From: Parelaphostrongylus tenuis
Lineage: Eukaryota > Nematoda > Chromadorea > Rhabditida > Metastrongylidae
Direction of reading: 5' to 3'
DNA: 64,000 nt
Assembly: GCA_019055375.1 (NCBI GenBank)
Contig: JAHQIW010002123.1
Span: 186,001-250,000, forward strand
The first letter of the stretch is position 1, and every line of letters starts with the position of its first letter. Below are positions 63,631 to 64,000 of the stretch, in pieces. Both the position numbers and the translations under genes were made by a program. A model generated the notes under the pieces. It was not told the origin of the DNA. It made no database searches and worked only from the letters and a program-made list of their open reading frames with translations.

Positions 63631-64000
63631 GGATGCGTAAAAAGTCCTGATAATTTTCTTCACATAGTTCAACAAATTTTTTCACATAGCTCAACAATGA
63701 ATAGCACTGCAACAACAAATGAACTCATTCAATTGAAGAAATAATCATGTGTATAGATCAATAACTATAACTTTATATTTTGAAAGTTTATGACAAATTC
63801 TCAAAATTGCCTCCCTTGACCTTTACACCATATTCACAAACTCGCTTGTGGGAAATTCCAATAGTACTCGCTTACGTTTCCACCTTACTTTCTCCCCAAG
63901 CGCGTGTCAAAGTCGTCTTAAAGCATCCACGGCAAAGTAGCAAGTAGCCAAGACTCCTTCTTCCAAAATGTACCACACGGAGTAATTTAATGGGTTGAAA
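63631..64000 (-). mobile_element. Mariner-like transposon, 3' part, runs off the window
   Basis: The left end GGATGCGTAAAAAGTCCTGA is a terminus like that of 56452-57381. On the - strand from 64000 the sequence encodes, with stops, FNPLNYSVWYILEEGV, YFAVDALRRL and a GVKVKGGNFE-like C terminus of the same transposase family. The rest lies beyond position 64000. Confidence 0.75.

Noticed and set aside
1..64000. CRISPR array, bacterial operon, phage or integrated virus
   Set aside because: No regularly spaced repeats, no prokaryotic gene organisation, and the only reverse transcriptases are PLE and RTE LINE types.

Overview
This window looks like nuclear DNA from a clade V parasitic (strongylid, hookworm-like) nematode; the species is inferred, not proven. 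The evidence is short conserved exons separated by repeat-filled introns, a nematode-type delta-COP protein, a probable trans-splice acceptor just before its start codon, and a dense mix of mariner, RTE-type LINE, Penelope-like and tRNA-derived repeats. There is no bacterial, organellar or viral gene organisation. Most of the sequence is transposon-derived or unrecognised, and few of the open frames are real coding sequence.

Three host genes can be reconstructed exon by exon with matching splice phases. (1) The coatomer delta subunit (copd-1), + strand, 15 exons, 18972-29316. (2) A glycerate kinase (GLYCTK family), - strand, about 7 exons, 29588-32962, convergent with copd-1 with 271 bp between stop codons. 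(3) A compact GuaD-type zinc deaminase, - strand, 6 exons, 37247-42590, about 182 residues. A second, scrambled and frameshifted deaminase locus lies at about 46930-52036. The last two exons of an unidentified single-pass membrane protein may lie on the - strand at 61374-62100. copd-1 and the glycerate kinase each carry one apparent single-base insertion in a conserved exon, which suggests uncorrected assembly indels.

Layout. 1-2 kb: microsatellite and unassigned DNA. 2.0-6.06 kb: a Penelope-like element (PLE) with reverse transcriptase and GIY-YIG endonuclease, two flanking PLTRs and a head-to-head inverted truncated copy, all bounded by an 8-bp direct repeat. 6-18.2 kb: old repeats, including a 1.5-kb block present twice, degenerate PLE pieces and a TIR element. 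18.25-33 kb: copd-1 and glycerate kinase, whose introns hold SINEs, foldback mariners, tRNA-like foldbacks and ribozyme elements. 33-53 kb: ribozyme elements, RTE LINE fragments, the deaminase gene and its pseudogene copies. 53-64 kb: SINEs, a mariner relic, unassigned DNA, a lone PLTR and the end of a second mariner.

The most striking signal is repeated hammerhead ribozyme motifs. They occur in the PLTRs (CTGAAGA core) and in two further families of non-coding elements (CTGACGA core) that are often arranged as inverted pairs. Several copies keep every core base and all three stems. One intact copy sits inside a copd-1 intron and another inside a glycerate kinase intron.
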